A DNA stretch of 64,000 nt, taken from the NCBI RefSeq assembly GCF_009177065.1, contig NZ_WEZF01000006.1:62001-126000 (forward strand), in the 5' to 3' direction. Shown here piece after piece: positions 18,382-28,067 of the stretch. A model generated the notes under the pieces. It was not told the DNA's origin. It made no database searches and saw only the letters and a list, made by a program, of their open reading frames with translations. The translations under genes were made by a program, and so were the position numbers. Source of the stretch: Tautonia marina. Lineage in GTDB: Bacteria; Planctomycetota; Planctomycetia; Isosphaerales; Isosphaeraceae. Within the stretch, counting starts at the first letter, position 1, and each line of letters begins with the position of its first letter.

Positions 18382-21300
18382 TCAGCCCTCAAGGTCCATC
18401 CGTTCGTTCCACCATCCGAAGCGACCGAGCAATCGAGAGCCCAGGCGGTCTCGATCTTGCTCGTTCGGTTCCTCCTCGCTCCAAAGGGAGAGCAACCCGG
18501 AATCGACGTGCTGAGCAATCCTCGCCCTGCCCGAAAGGGGGACGGAGTGGCTGGATGCCGCCGTTGTCGCGGAATTCACCGGCGAGGCCATGCCGCGAGC
18601 CGCCGGAATGATCGGCTCGACCGCAATCACGGGAGTCGCCAGCCTCCGCGACCGGCCGGATGTGGAGAAGACCGGAGCAGGATCGCTCGCAGCCGTTGAT
18701 CGTGCGCTCGCCTGGCCGAAGGTTCCGTGTGACCGGGCTGAGAGAAAGGCCGATGAGGAGGGCGGCAACGGGACCATTCCCGGCGCGCCGAAGGGTTGCT
18801 TGATACTCGACGATCGGTCGGAGGGCAACACGGCGAACCGGCTGTAGCCATCGGCCGGACTGAAGCCGTGAACGGCGAAGTCGGTTTTTCCATCTCCGGA
18901 GAAGTCCGCCGCGATCGGCAGATCATTAAACCCGCCAAACCCCTGAGTGATGGCTGGTGCACCGCTTGAGGGCAAGACTGCGAATCGACTGAAGCCGTTG
19001 TTGGGGCTGAAGCCATAGACTGCCAGGTCCGTCTTGCCGTCGCCATCGAAGTCCCCGGCGACCGGCACATCGAGCCGGCCCCCGAACCCTCGGTTGATCA
19101 CGCCACCGTCGGAGAGGAGGACGGCGAACCGGCTGAACCCCTCGTTGGGGCTGAAGCCGTAGACGCCAATGTCGGTGGTGCCGTCGCCGTCGAAGTCACC
19201 GATGACGGGCAAATCCTCGCGCCCGCCGAACGGCTGGTTGATCACGCCGCCTCCCGACAGCAGGATAGCCACACGGCTATATCCGTCGTTGGGACTGAAG
19301 CCGTAGACGCCGAAGTCGAGAACGCCATCGCCGTCGAAGTCGCCGATGATGGGCAAATCGTCCGGCCCTCCGAAGGGGAGCGTGAACGAGCCACTGCCTG
19401 ACAGTGCGACGCTGAATTGCGGCACCCCCTGGGGGTTCAATCCGTAGACGCCGAAATCGGCCAGGCCATCGCCGTCGAAATCGCCCGGCTTCGCGTTCCT
19501 GACAGGCAATGGGAGAGGAGCAGGCAGAGGAGGGGGGATGTTGGGGATTCCGGCGGGGCTCCGCTGGCCTCTGGGGAAGGCAATCCGGATCGTCTTCGGG
19601 ATCTCAGGATTCGGGAACCCGAAGAATTCGACGATCCCGCCGACAAGGTCGCTGATCACGTCCTGGCCCGGCAGGGCGATCTCGATCCCGAATTCATTGC
19701 CGTTGTCATAGATGCGAAGTCCTGCGGAGATGGTGAACGGGCCAAGCAAAAGATCGGCTTGCACCGAGCCGTCGAAGGTGAGCTGGCCCCCCCGGAGTCC
19801 GATCGAGAGCAGGGTCGTGAGTCGCCCGCCAAACGGCTGCCCGGCGATGGTCGTCGACGCCTCCGCGCGGAGATACGCCAGGAATGTGGTCTTCCCCGCG
19901 ATGTTTGAGAATTCGACCGCCGCATTGCCGGTGAGAATCCCGGCGAGGTTGACGTCGACCCTTCCCGTGAACTTGAAGTCCCCGCTCGACGCAACCTGCC
20001 CAGTGAGGCTGGCCGTGCCCCCGAGGATGCTCGCCCGGGCCGTCGCCCGGACCCCCGAGGATGATGACGTGTTATAGATTGTGACCCGGGCGTTCGAGAG
20101 GTTGTAGCCCAGGACCCGGAGATTCGTGTCGAACGCCAGGCGGAACGTCCCGTCCCGCAAGATGTAGCCGTCGGCGACGACCCGGGAGATCGGCAGGAAG
20201 GGCTCGATGAAGGTTCCCTTGAACGGGTTGGACGATCCCGCCCGGATGAAGAGGCCGTTCTCGCTCGGGTCATAAATCAACGAGCCTTCACCAATCGGCA
20301 TGCTCAGATCGACCAGATCGGATCCCGACCCGGACCCGCCTCCTCCCTGGTTTCCCGACGACGAGTTGCCGAACTTCAGGCCGACCCGGATCTCGGCGTT
20401 CGCCCCAATCGCCAGGTCGCCCAGCGCCGAGGTGGCCGAGGATCCGAACGCGGCGGGATCGAACCCGGCGGAAACGAACGACGAGGGCTGGTCGAAGGCC
20501 CCGCCGAGGAGTTGGCCGTCGTCGTCAGCATCGAAGTCGATCACCAACTCGCCGTTAACGCTGACCGGCTGGCCGACGAGCTTGGTGAGGTCGACGTCCG
20601 CCTGGATATAGATGTGGCCAAAGATCCTGCCGTTGTACGCCGTCGGCCTCGCAAACGGCGAGTACGGGATGTTCCCGTTGACCGAGCCGGCCAGCGCCAG
20701 TTCGCCGAGAGGCGTCGGAATTCCGCGGACTCCGGCGTAGATGAAGACGTCGGAAGGATCGGTGACAATCGACCAACTGTAGCCGAGGCTCCCCTTCGCC
20801 TCGAACCCGCCGAAATTCATCGACAGCCCCCGGTTCTCATGGAAGAAGATGTAGGGGATGTTCGCATTGACCGGAGCCCTGGTTTCCTTGACCAGGGGAT
20901 CCCGTCCAAGCTTCAGTCCATAGCTATTGCGGTTGCCGGTGACCGATCCGAAGGCCGAGTCGAGCCGGAAGCCGAGCGCCTCAGTCAAGGGTTTCGCCAG
21001 CGCGATCGGGCCAAGTTGTGCGGTCCAGTCGATCTCGTCGATCTCGCCGAAATGGTCGCCCCAGGGGTGTGGGACTGTGGTCACCGAGAACCCGAGGCCC
21101 GGAGGAATCGGGATCGGAATTTCCCCGGCGGCCGACTGAAGGTACACGAGCCCTTCAGACTCATAGCGGGATGACACACCCTCGTCGCTGGTCTCGATCG
21201 TCTGCGTCCAGTCGCCCCGGAGGCCGAACCCAATACCGATCGGCCCTGCGAACTGCAAGACGTCATCTTGCAGGAACGCGAAGACATGATTCGTGGCCGG

Positions 21301-21951
21301 TGTGTTCAGATACCCCTTCTCAGAGGCCCCGCCATTCAGGCCGATTGCCCGGAGGCCAAGCGAATACTCGTGCCCGTTGCGGCCAAGGCCCGAGACATCG
21401 GCCAGTTCGACGTAATAGGCTCCCGACTGCTCGACCGCATGCACGATCGACATGCCCGAGTTCTGAAACGCAACATTGGCGCTCCCCGGACCTGATGTCT
21501 TCACCACCGTAGTGCGATATGGGTTATGCTTGACCCGGAACGACTCGCTCGCAAGCTCCGAGCCCGACGCATTCAGCAATCGAAGGCGATAGGTGCCGAT
21601 ATCTCTGTCATTCGTATTAAAATCGTTGAGCGAGGCAATCAAGATCTCCCCGGCCTTCAACTCGACACGAACGACGTCCACATCGTTGACCCGACTGAGC
21701 GAGCCGTCCACGTCGGTCACCATCATCCGAGACAGGGGGATGGTTGGCGCCCCCTGACGCATTTTTGGCCAGTCGACATTCGCCGGTTCTTCAATGATGT
21801 CGAATCGGACAAGCCCCGAATTGGCGTCGAGCAGGACCCGCGGTTCCAGGCCCTCGACGTGGAAGTCGCCCCGTCGCTTGAGCGATGACTTTGGAGACCT
21901 TGCCGAAGCCTGCGTTCGGCGGCGTGGGAGGATTCGATGGAGAAGACTCAT
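18382..21951 (-). CDS. LEPR-XLL domain surface protein with C-terminal FG-GAP/VCBS-like repeats
   Basis: A 1,189-aa protein. LEPRVLL at residues 35-41, preceded by a basic stretch (HRILPRRR, KSSLKRR), is the LEPR-XLL N-terminal signature of very large planctomycete surface proteins. Next comes a domain resembling the bacterial pre-peptidase C-terminal fold (DVVRVELKAGEILIASLND, then YYVELADVSGLG). The long middle is Gly/Ser-rich beta structure. Five repeats of about 48 residues with Ca-binding-like GDFDGDGxxD motifs occupy about residues 820-1055. A Ser/Ala-rich tail ends it. It probably acts at the cell surface or in the matrix; molecular role unknown. Divergent from the ECF sigma gene. Confidence 0.85.
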   Translation of the reverse strand: MSLLHRILPRRRTQASARSPKSSLKRRGDFHVEGLEPRVLLDANSGLVRFDIIEEPANVDWPKMRQGAPTIPLSRMMVTDVDGSLSRVNDVDVVRVELKAGEILIASLNDFNTNDRDIGTYRLRLLNASGSELASESFRVKHNPYRTTVVKTSGPGSANVAFQNSGMSIVHAVEQSGAYYVELADVSGLGRNGHEYSLGLRAIGLNGGASEKGYLNTPATNHVFAFLQDDVLQFAGPIGIGFGLRGDWTQTIETSDEGVSSRYESEGLVYLQSAAGEIPIPIPPGLGFSVTTVPHPWGDHFGEIDEIDWTAQLGPIALAKPLTEALGFRLDSAFGSVTGNRNSYGLKLGRDPLVKETRAPVNANIPYIFFHENRGLSMNFGGFEAKGSLGYSWSIVTDPSDVFIYAGVRGIPTPLGELALAGSVNGNIPYSPFARPTAYNGRIFGHIYIQADVDLTKLVGQPVSVNGELVIDFDADDDGQLLGGAFDQPSSFVSAGFDPAAFGSSATSALGDLAIGANAEIRVGLKFGNSSSGNQGGGGSGSGSDLVDLSMPIGEGSLIYDPSENGLFIRAGSSNPFKGTFIEPFLPISRVVADGYILRDGTFRLAFDTNLRVLGYNLSNARVTIYNTSSSSGVRATARASILGGTASLTGQVASSGDFKFTGRVDVNLAGILTGNAAVEFSNIAGKTTFLAYLRAEASTTIAGQPFGGRLTTLLSIGLRGGQLTFDGSVQADLLLGPFTISAGLRIYDNGNEFGIEIALPGQDVISDLVGGIVEFFGFPNPEIPKTIRIAFPRGQRSPAGIPNIPPPLPAPLPLPVRNAKPGDFDGDGLADFGVYGLNPQGVPQFSVALSGSGSFTLPFGGPDDLPIIGDFDGDGVLDFGVYGFSPNDGYSRVAILLSGGGVINQPFGGREDLPVIGDFDGDGTTDIGVYGFSPNEGFSRFAVLLSDGGVINRGFGGRLDVPVAGDFDGDGKTDLAVYGFSPNNGFSRFAVLPSSGAPAITQGFGGFNDLPIAADFSGDGKTDFAVHGFSPADGYSRFAVLPSDRSSSIKQPFGAPGMVPLPPSSSAFLSARSHGTFGQASARSTAASDPAPVFSTSGRSRRLATPVIAVEPIIPAARGMASPVNSATTAASSHSVPLSGRARIAQHVDSGLLSLWSEEEPNEQDRDRLGSRLLGRFGWWNERMDLEG
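18785..19490 (-). repeat. Five tandem coding repeats (FG-GAP/VCBS-like)
   Basis: Within the LEPR-XLL gene, about 145-bp units each encode GDFDGDGxxDFGVYGFSPN followed by SRFAVLLSxGGVINxxFGG. The last unit is diverged (ADFSGDGKTDFAVHGFSP). Units are close in DNA sequence, suggesting recent duplication or gene conversion. Confidence 0.8.
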
Positions 21952-22099
21952 GCGCCTGGTCCCTCGGTTCGAGAGGAAGATTCGAGATTGCGTTCGATCT
22001 CCCTGGCGAGGAATCCCGAAAATTCCCTTACACCTTTCTTGAAATTTCCCCTAAGGTTGAACACTCGCCCCCCATTCACCACGTCAGGTTCACGACAGC

Positions 22100-22681
22100 A
22101 TGGAAATCACGTCGGAGACCATCACCACGTTGCTTGCCCGCATCGAATCGGGTGACAACGAGGCGCGCGATGCCCTCCTGACGGTCGCCTATGACGAGTT
22201 GAAGCTTCTCGCCGCCGATCTGATGCGGGGCGAACGGGCCGGGCACACGCTCCAGCCGACCGCCTTGCTGCACGAAGCAATGCTCCGGGTGCAGCACCAT
22301 CGCCAGATCGGCCAGGGCAGGGGGCGGTCGTACTTCTTCGCCGTGATGGTCGGGGCGATGCGCCGGGTGCTCGTCGATCACGCCCGAGCCCGGCAGGCCG
22401 CTCGACGAGGTGGGACCAATGCTCAGCGGGTCCCCCTCGATGCCATCGTCGATGCCGTCGAGCAGGATCAGCACCTCGACCTCATCGACCTGGACGATGC
22501 CCTCCAGCGGCTCGCTTCCTGGAACCCTCGACAGGCCGAGGTCGTCACCCTTCGCTACTTCGGTGGCTGGACCATCGCGGAAATTGCGAATCACTTGCTC
22601 TGTTCGGTTTCCCTGATCGAGAAAGACTGGCGGCTCGCTCGCGCCTGGCTTGCTCGACAACTGGGCGATGGTGAGTCATGA
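22100..22681 (+). CDS. ECF-subfamily RNA polymerase sigma factor (Sig-70_X6-like)
   Basis: A 193-aa sigma factor. It has the sigma-70 region 2 (YDELKLLAADLMRGERAGHT, then ALLHEAMLRV and YFFAVMVGAMRRVLVDHARA) and region 4 (NPRQAEVVTLRYFGGWTIAE, IANHLLCSVSLIEKDWRLAR). The pattern LQPTALLHEA is typical of the group abundant in planctomycetes and acidobacteria. No anti-sigma gene is adjacent. Instead its stop overlaps the kinase start by 4 nt (ATGA), suggesting the sigma factor is controlled by phosphorylation. It is transcribed divergently from the LEPR-XLL gene, a plausible target. Confidence 0.92.
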   Translation: MEITSETITTLLARIESGDNEARDALLTVAYDELKLLAADLMRGERAGHTLQPTALLHEAMLRVQHHRQIGQGRGRSYFFAVMVGAMRRVLVDHARARQAARRGGTNAQRVPLDAIVDAVEQDQHLDLIDLDDALQRLASWNPRQAEVVTLRYFGGWTIAEIANHLLCSVSLIEKDWRLARAWLARQLGDGES

Positions 22682-25455
22682 ATCCCTCAGCGTGGAAGCG
22701 GGTCGATGAGCTCTTCGCGGCGGCCCTCGAACGGCCCGCCTCGGAACGATCGTCGTTCCTTCAAGAAGCTTGCGGAGCCGATACCGCCCTGCTTCGCGAG
22801 GTCGAAGCACTGCTTGAGGCCGATGCCTGTGCCAACGATCGAGCGTTCCTCGGGAAACCGCTCGGCGCGGAGTTTCAGGCATCGCGACTCGACCCCGAGC
22901 CGGACGATTCCCTCATCGGGCACCAGATCGGACCTTATGAGATCGAGGCGTTGATCGGCCGCGGAGGGATGGGGAGCGTTTACCGGGCGGTTCGCCGCGA
23001 GGAGTTCACGCAGGTCGTCGCCATCAAGCTCATCAAGCGCGGGATGGATACCGACGAAATCCTCCGCCGCTTTCGCAATGAGATGCACGTGCAGGCCGCG
23101 CTCGGTCAGCACCCGAATATCGCCGCCATCCTCGATGCCGGAACCACCGCCGACCACCGTCCGTACCTCGTCATGGAATGGATCGATGGGCTTCCGGTCG
23201 AGACCTATTGCGAGCGTCAGGGTCTCGGGATTCCTGAACGATTGCGTCTCTTTCGATCGATTTGCGAGGCGGTGCAATTCGCGCACTCGGTGGCCGTGAT
23301 TCACCGCGATCTGAAACCGAGCAATATCCTGGTCACTCCCGCCGGCGTTCCCAAACTGATCGACTTTGGAATTGCCAAGTGGTTGAACACGGAGGAATCG
23401 GGGCGTGCCGATGATCCCTCAACCATGCCCGAACATCGGATCCTGACGCCACAGTACGCCAGCCCCGAGCAGATCGAAGGCCGACCCCTCTCGACAGCGA
23501 CCGATGTCTATTCCCTCGGTGTCGTCCTGTTCGAACTCCTGACCGGAGAGCGTCCGTATCGGCTCACGACGGGACGAATGGACGAGTTGATCCAGGCCGT
23601 CTGCGAGCAGCCTCCTCCCCGTCCCAGTACCGTCGTGACTCAACTGGAGCATCGACAGACGCCCGCGGCCCCGGCAGACGGATTGCCGAGGACCGACCCG
23701 GTTCCGTTTGAGTCATTCGGTTCGAAGCGAAAGCTCGCTCGGCAACTCTCGGGCGATCTCGACAATATCGTCTTGATGGCGCTCCGCAAGGAACCGGAAC
23801 GACGGTATGCCTCCGTCGAGCGGTTTTCGAGAGACATCGAACGACATCTCAAGGGAATCCCGGTCGAGGCAAGGCCCTCGACCCTGGGCTATCGACTGAG
23901 TCGATTTGTCCGGAGGAATCGAGTTGCGGTCGGACTGGCGGTGGTGATGCTCGTCCTGCTCATCGGGGGCATCGTGGGCACGACGGTGGGGATGCTCCGC
24001 GCCCGAGCCTCCGAAGCGATGGCGCTCCGCAACGAGGACCGGGCCCGCCGAGCCGTCGAGGAATTGCTGGTCCGGGTGACCGAAAACCAACTCCTGAATG
24101 CTCCCGGCCTTCAGGACCTCCGCCGCGAATTGCTCGAATCAGCGCTGGAGTATTATGAAGAATTCCTGGAAGACTCCAGCGACCAGCCCGCACTCCGGGT
24201 CAACCTGGCATCCACCTACAATCGGATCGCGAAGATCAACGAAATGATCGGCCGCAATGAGGAGGCCCTCAACGCCGATCGCCAGGCGCTCACGATTCTC
24301 GAAGAACTGATCCGATCCGAAACCGCGGATACCCCGGAATCGGTCGATCGCCGACTCGATTACCTTCATGACCACGCAACCGTCCTGAACAGCCTCGGCC
24401 TGATCGAACGGCGGATCGGGAGGACCGAGGACGCCCTCTCCTCCTTCGAACGATCTCGCGACAGCGCCCAAACCGTGGTGACAGCTCGACCAGACAGCGC
24501 CTTCTATCTGGAGGCCCTGGCCAATGTCGTGAATAACCTTGCCCTGGTGCTTGTCGAGGTTGGTCGGCTTGATGAGGCGATCGATTGTCACGATGAAGCG
24601 ATTCGCTTGCAGCGATCACTCGTCGAGGGGCAATCTGACAATCTGGATTATCAGGCACAGCTTGCCGATATGCTTATGATTTCGAGCCGTCCTGCATTCA
24701 TGATCGGAAACGATGACGGTGCCTTGGATGTGTTAGAGCAAAGTCTCTCCCTCTACGAATCCATTCGCGAGCAAGATTCGCGCAACATGCTGGATGCGAA
24801 CCGCTATTCCCAGGCCCTTTCCCAGTACGCGGTCATTCAGATGTATCAGGGCAAGATCCTTGAGGCGAGGAACGCAACCGGCCGGGCGATTGACTTGCTG
24901 GAACCACTCGTGGAATCGAATCCGATGGTGCCCGACTATCAGTCAGACCTGCTCTATCTTTCCAATCTGGCCTGCGAGCTTGACCGGCGCGAAGGGCGCA
25001 TTGATGAGGCGTTCGATTCGGCCTACGTCGCTGAGAACATTGGAGAGACGCTGATAAAATCACATCCTGACGTGACCGAGTACGTTTCTTATGCGTCAAA
25101 GAGTATGAATAATCTGGGTCGGCTGTTCGAAGCGCAAGGTGATCGCGGTAAGGCGCTGGAATATTATGATCGGGCGACAACGCTGCTCGAACAGATTGCC
25201 CAGGCCGATCCGATTCATAACTATAACCTTGCCTGCAATGCCGCCCTTGCCGCCCAGGTGGTTGGCGACGACCCCGAACAGCCCACCGAGGAAGACACTC
25301 AGGCACGACGGAACCGGAACGATCGAGCCATGAACGCGCTTCGCCGGGCCGTCGATGCAGGGTATGTCCGGATGGAGAACTTGGAGCACGATTCCGACCT
25401 GGATGGCCTTCGGAATCGACCCGACTTTCAGGAACTGATCGAGAGCCTCGATTGA
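22678..25455 (+). CDS. Ser/Thr protein kinase with transmembrane segment and TPR repeats
   Basis: A 925-aa Hanks-type kinase. After a helical N-terminal domain, the kinase domain starts near residue 87: glycine loop GRGGMGSV (94-101), ATP lysine K117 in VAIK, catalytic HRDLKPSN (H209-N216), DFG, and the ASPEQ activation segment. All catalytic residues are present. A transmembrane helix is at about 415-440. The C-terminal 480 residues are TPR-like helical repeats (EALNADRQALTILEELIRSE, GRLDEAIDCHDEAIRLQRSL), outside the membrane by topology, likely sensing a partner protein. Coupled to the ECF sigma gene by a 4-nt overlap. Confidence 0.92.
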   Translation: MNPSAWKRVDELFAAALERPASERSSFLQEACGADTALLREVEALLEADACANDRAFLGKPLGAEFQASRLDPEPDDSLIGHQIGPYEIEALIGRGGMGSVYRAVRREEFTQVVAIKLIKRGMDTDEILRRFRNEMHVQAALGQHPNIAAILDAGTTADHRPYLVMEWIDGLPVETYCERQGLGIPERLRLFRSICEAVQFAHSVAVIHRDLKPSNILVTPAGVPKLIDFGIAKWLNTEESGRADDPSTMPEHRILTPQYASPEQIEGRPLSTATDVYSLGVVLFELLTGERPYRLTTGRMDELIQAVCEQPPPRPSTVVTQLEHRQTPAAPADGLPRTDPVPFESFGSKRKLARQLSGDLDNIVLMALRKEPERRYASVERFSRDIERHLKGIPVEARPSTLGYRLSRFVRRNRVAVGLAVVMLVLLIGGIVGTTVGMLRARASEAMALRNEDRARRAVEELLVRVTENQLLNAPGLQDLRRELLESALEYYEEFLEDSSDQPALRVNLASTYNRIAKINEMIGRNEEALNADRQALTILEELIRSETADTPESVDRRLDYLHDHATVLNSLGLIERRIGRTEDALSSFERSRDSAQTVVTARPDSAFYLEALANVVNNLALVLVEVGRLDEAIDCHDEAIRLQRSLVEGQSDNLDYQAQLADMLMISSRPAFMIGNDDGALDVLEQSLSLYESIREQDSRNMLDANRYSQALSQYAVIQMYQGKILEARNATGRAIDLLEPLVESNPMVPDYQSDLLYLSNLACELDRREGRIDEAFDSAYVAENIGETLIKSHPDVTEYVSYASKSMNNLGRLFEAQGDRGKALEYYDRATTLLEQIAQADPIHNYNLACNAALAAQVVGDDPEQPTEEDTQARRNRNDRAMNALRRAVDAGYVRMENLEHDSDLDGLRNRPDFQELIESLD

Positions 25456-25541
25456 CGCAAGGACATCCCGTTCCAGGCCCCCCCGATGGGCCGGTTCGAT
25501 TGCAAGGGGCCGAGGCCGGCGGGTATCGTGAGGATCGAAAG

Positions 25542-25583
25542 AGGGAACGGGCGACCTGTCCACGGCAGAACGACCCGCTCCCT
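25542..25583 (+). terminator. Probable terminator after the TPR kinase
   Basis: AGGGAACGGG (25542-25551) pairs with CCCGCTCCCT (25574-25583), nine of ten positions, loop 22 nt, followed by TCCTTTTG. It lies between the kinase stop and the aldehyde dehydrogenase start. Confidence 0.4.
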
Positions 25584-25622
25584 GGTCCTTTTGAATCGCT
25601 CTGAGCCTTCCGAGGGAACATG

Positions 25623-27095
25623 ATGTCCACGGCCACCGCTCCCGAGTTGACCTGTCCGACCCGCACCCAGATGTACGTTGACGGCAAATGGTGCGATGCC
25701 GTCGAGGGCGGCCGCCTGGCCGTGATCAACCCGGCCGACGAATCGACGATCGCCGAGGTCGCCTTCGGAGGTCGGGCCGACGCCGAGCGTGCCATCGACG
25801 CCGCCGCCAAGGCCCTGCCCGCCTGGCGTGCGAAGACCGCTTACGAGCGTGCCGAGTTCCTCAACAAGACGGCTGACCTCCTCCGTCAGCGGGCTGACGC
25901 CATCGCCCGAGCCCTAACCCTCGAACAGGGGAAGCCCGTTCCCGAGGCCCGCGCCGAGGTTCTCCATACCGCGGCCACCTTCGACTGGTTCGCCGAGGAA
26001 GGCAAGCGGGCCTACGGACGGATTATCCCCCCGACGATGGGCAACAAGCGGCACTTCGCCATCTCTCACCCGGTTGGCGTCGTCGGCACGATTACCCCCT
26101 GGAACTTTCCGCTGACTCTGCCGAGCCGAAAGCTTGCCCCGGCACTCGCCGCAGGCTGCACGGTTGTGACCCGACCGGCGGATCAGACCCCGCTCTGCGT
26201 AATTGCCCTGTTCGAGATCCTGGAAGAAGTCGGCTTGCCCCCCGGCGTAGCCAACCTGGTGATGGGCGATGCGCCGACGATTGCCGATGCCTACTTCGCC
26301 CGCCCCGAGATCGGCAAGGTCAGCTTCACCGGATCGACCCGAGTCGGGAAGGAGCTGATCCGTAAGTCGGCCGATGGGGTCAAGCGGCTCAGCCTCGAAC
26401 TGGGCGGGCATGCACCGCTCATCGTCTTCGAGGACGCCGACGTCGAGCAGGTCGCCAAGGCCGCCGTACTCGGTAAGTTCCGCAACAATGGTCAGGTCTG
26501 CATCGCCCCTTCACGGTTCTATATCCACGAGAAACTGGCGAAGCAGTTTACCGAGGTGGCCGTTGAAGAAACGAAGCGGCTGAAGCTCGGCCCCGGCTGG
26601 GAAGAAGGGGTCACCGTCGGCCCAATGTTCGCCGAACAGGGGCTCGCGAAGGCGGTTGAACTCATCGACGACGCCAAGGCTCGGGGCGCCTCCGTCCTGG
26701 CTGGGGGCGGCAAGTCGAGCCGCTTCGACAAGGGATACTTTTGCGAGCCGACGATTCTCCACAACGTCGACGGCTCGATGCGTCTCATGACCGAGGAGCC
26801 CTTCTCCCCTGTCATGCCTTTGGTCGACTTCTCGAAGGTTGACGAGGTGATCAAGGCCGCCAACGACACGCCCTATGGTTTGGCCGCCTACGTCTTCACC
26901 AACGACCTGACCATTGCCACCCGGATGGCTGAAGGTCTCGAAGCCGGGATCATCGGCATCAACGACCCCGTTCCCGCCACTCCTCAGGCTCCTTTCGGTG
27001 GCATGAAGCAATCCGGTCTCGGCCGAGAATTGGGAATCGAAGGGCTCGAATCGTACCTCGAAACCAAGTCCGTCTCGATCGGCCTGCGGGGCTGA
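25623..27095 (+). CDS. NAD(P)-dependent aldehyde dehydrogenase, succinate-semialdehyde dehydrogenase-like
   Basis: A 490-aa soluble enzyme of the ALDH superfamily, closest in pattern to GabD-type succinate-semialdehyde dehydrogenases. Seen motifs: TPWNFPLTLPSRKLAPALAA (cofactor binding), FTGSTRVGKEL, LELGGHAPLIVFED with general base Glu259, and NNGQVCIAPSRF with nucleophile Cys293. Full family length. Two adjacent ATGs exist (25620, 25623); the second has better spacing (6 nt) from GAGGG at 25612-25616. The usual Lys of WNFP-x-K-type motif reads TRPADQTP instead of KPA, a small departure in the cofactor region. No pathway neighbours. Confidence 0.9.
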   Translation: MSTATAPELTCPTRTQMYVDGKWCDAVEGGRLAVINPADESTIAEVAFGGRADAERAIDAAAKALPAWRAKTAYERAEFLNKTADLLRQRADAIARALTLEQGKPVPEARAEVLHTAATFDWFAEEGKRAYGRIIPPTMGNKRHFAISHPVGVVGTITPWNFPLTLPSRKLAPALAAGCTVVTRPADQTPLCVIALFEILEEVGLPPGVANLVMGDAPTIADAYFARPEIGKVSFTGSTRVGKELIRKSADGVKRLSLELGGHAPLIVFEDADVEQVAKAAVLGKFRNNGQVCIAPSRFYIHEKLAKQFTEVAVEETKRLKLGPGWEEGVTVGPMFAEQGLAKAVELIDDAKARGASVLAGGGKSSRFDKGYFCEPTILHNVDGSMRLMTEEPFSPVMPLVDFSKVDEVIKAANDTPYGLAAYVFTNDLTIATRMAEGLEAGIIGINDPVPATPQAPFGGMKQSGLGRELGIEGLESYLETKSVSIGLRG

Positions 27096-27103
27096 TCCGA
27101 ACC

Positions 27104-27134
27104 AATCGGGGCCGGTCACGCGCCGGTCCCGATT
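27104..27134. terminator. Bidirectional hairpin between aldehyde dehydrogenase and RNA methyltransferase genes
   Basis: AATCGGGGCCGG (27104-27115) pairs with CCGGTCCCGATT (27123-27134), 12 bp with one G-U pair and a 7-nt loop. It sits between convergent genes. Confidence 0.6.
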
Positions 27135-27226
27135 CGACGGCTCTCCTTCGAACTTTGGGGGCTCCCGATGCAGAATTGCCGGGCGTTCGCGTGGCCGTGG
27201 CGAGCGTCTTCGAGTGAATCGACTCG

Positions 27227-28027
27227 TTACCCGCCGGGCCTGCTCAACTGATAGAGCACGATCCCGGCGGCGACGGCGACATTGAGCGATTCGGCCCCCG
27301 CTCGCATGGGAATGGTGACCCGCCGATCGCATCGGGCAATCCATTCAGGAGCAAGCCCGTGGGCCTCGGAACCCATCACCATCGCCAGACGATCGGGGCG
27401 AGCGAACGAGGAAAGCGGTTCCGCGTCGGGGTCGGTTACGGTCGCGGCGAGTTGAAGTCCGAACGTGCGTTGCCAGTCGACAAGCCGATCGGCCAGGTCG
27501 TCGAGGACGATCACCGGCAGGGCGAGCGCCGTCCCCATCGACACCCGAAGCACGCGTCGGGAAAGGGGATCAGGACAGGTCGGACCCACCAGGACGGCAT
27601 CCACCCCGAACACATCGGCCGTTCGGACGATCGTTCCCAGGTTCTCCGGATTCTGGACGACCGGGCAAACGACGAGGTTCAACGACGTCGCCGACGGGTT
27701 GACGATGGATGCGGGATCGATCTGCGGAAGACGGACCCCGACGGCCATCGCTCCTTGATGAAAGTTGAACCCGACAAGGGTGCTGATTTTCTGATGATCG
27801 ACCACGAAGGCCGGCACCTTCTCCGGGATCTTTGGCCCGATCCGATCTGCGTGGCGATCGGACAGCAGGGCCGACTCCATCGGATACCGGCTCTCGCGGA
27901 GCTGGTCCACGAGCTTTTCCCCCTCGACCACGAACCGAGGGAGATACCTCGTTTCGTTCGTTGCCTTCAGGTGGCGATAGGAAATCAGGCGCGGATCGTC
28001 CAGGTCATCGAGGGGGATCAGGGGCAT
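27227..28027 (-). CDS. TrmH/SpoU-family RNA 2'-O-methyltransferase
   Basis: A 266-aa protein with an N-terminal RNA-binding-like segment (RYLPRFVVEGEKLVDQL) and a C-terminal SPOUT methyltransferase domain. The three SpoU motifs are present: motif 1 NPENLGTIVRTAD with the catalytic Arg, motif 2 MVMGSEAHGL, motif 3 IPMRAGAESLNVAVAAGIVL. The enzyme methylates ribose 2'-OH in tRNA or rRNA using S-adenosylmethionine; which nucleotide cannot be said. It is a monocistronic minus-strand gene beside the sulfatase. Confidence 0.92.
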   Translation of the reverse strand: MPLIPLDDLDDPRLISYRHLKATNETRYLPRFVVEGEKLVDQLRESRYPMESALLSDRHADRIGPKIPEKVPAFVVDHQKISTLVGFNFHQGAMAVGVRLPQIDPASIVNPSATSLNLVVCPVVQNPENLGTIVRTADVFGVDAVLVGPTCPDPLSRRVLRVSMGTALALPVIVLDDLADRLVDWQRTFGLQLAATVTDPDAEPLSSFARPDRLAMVMGSEAHGLAPEWIARCDRRVTIPMRAGAESLNVAVAAGIVLYQLSRPGG

Positions 28028-28067
28028 CGGTCGTGGGCCGCTCGTCGGTGGAGAGAATTATCCATGA

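Noticed and set aside
18785-19490. Tandem repeats as a possible CRISPR or satellite array
   Set aside because: Units are about 145 bp, inside an open frame, and encode regular FG-GAP-like protein repeats.
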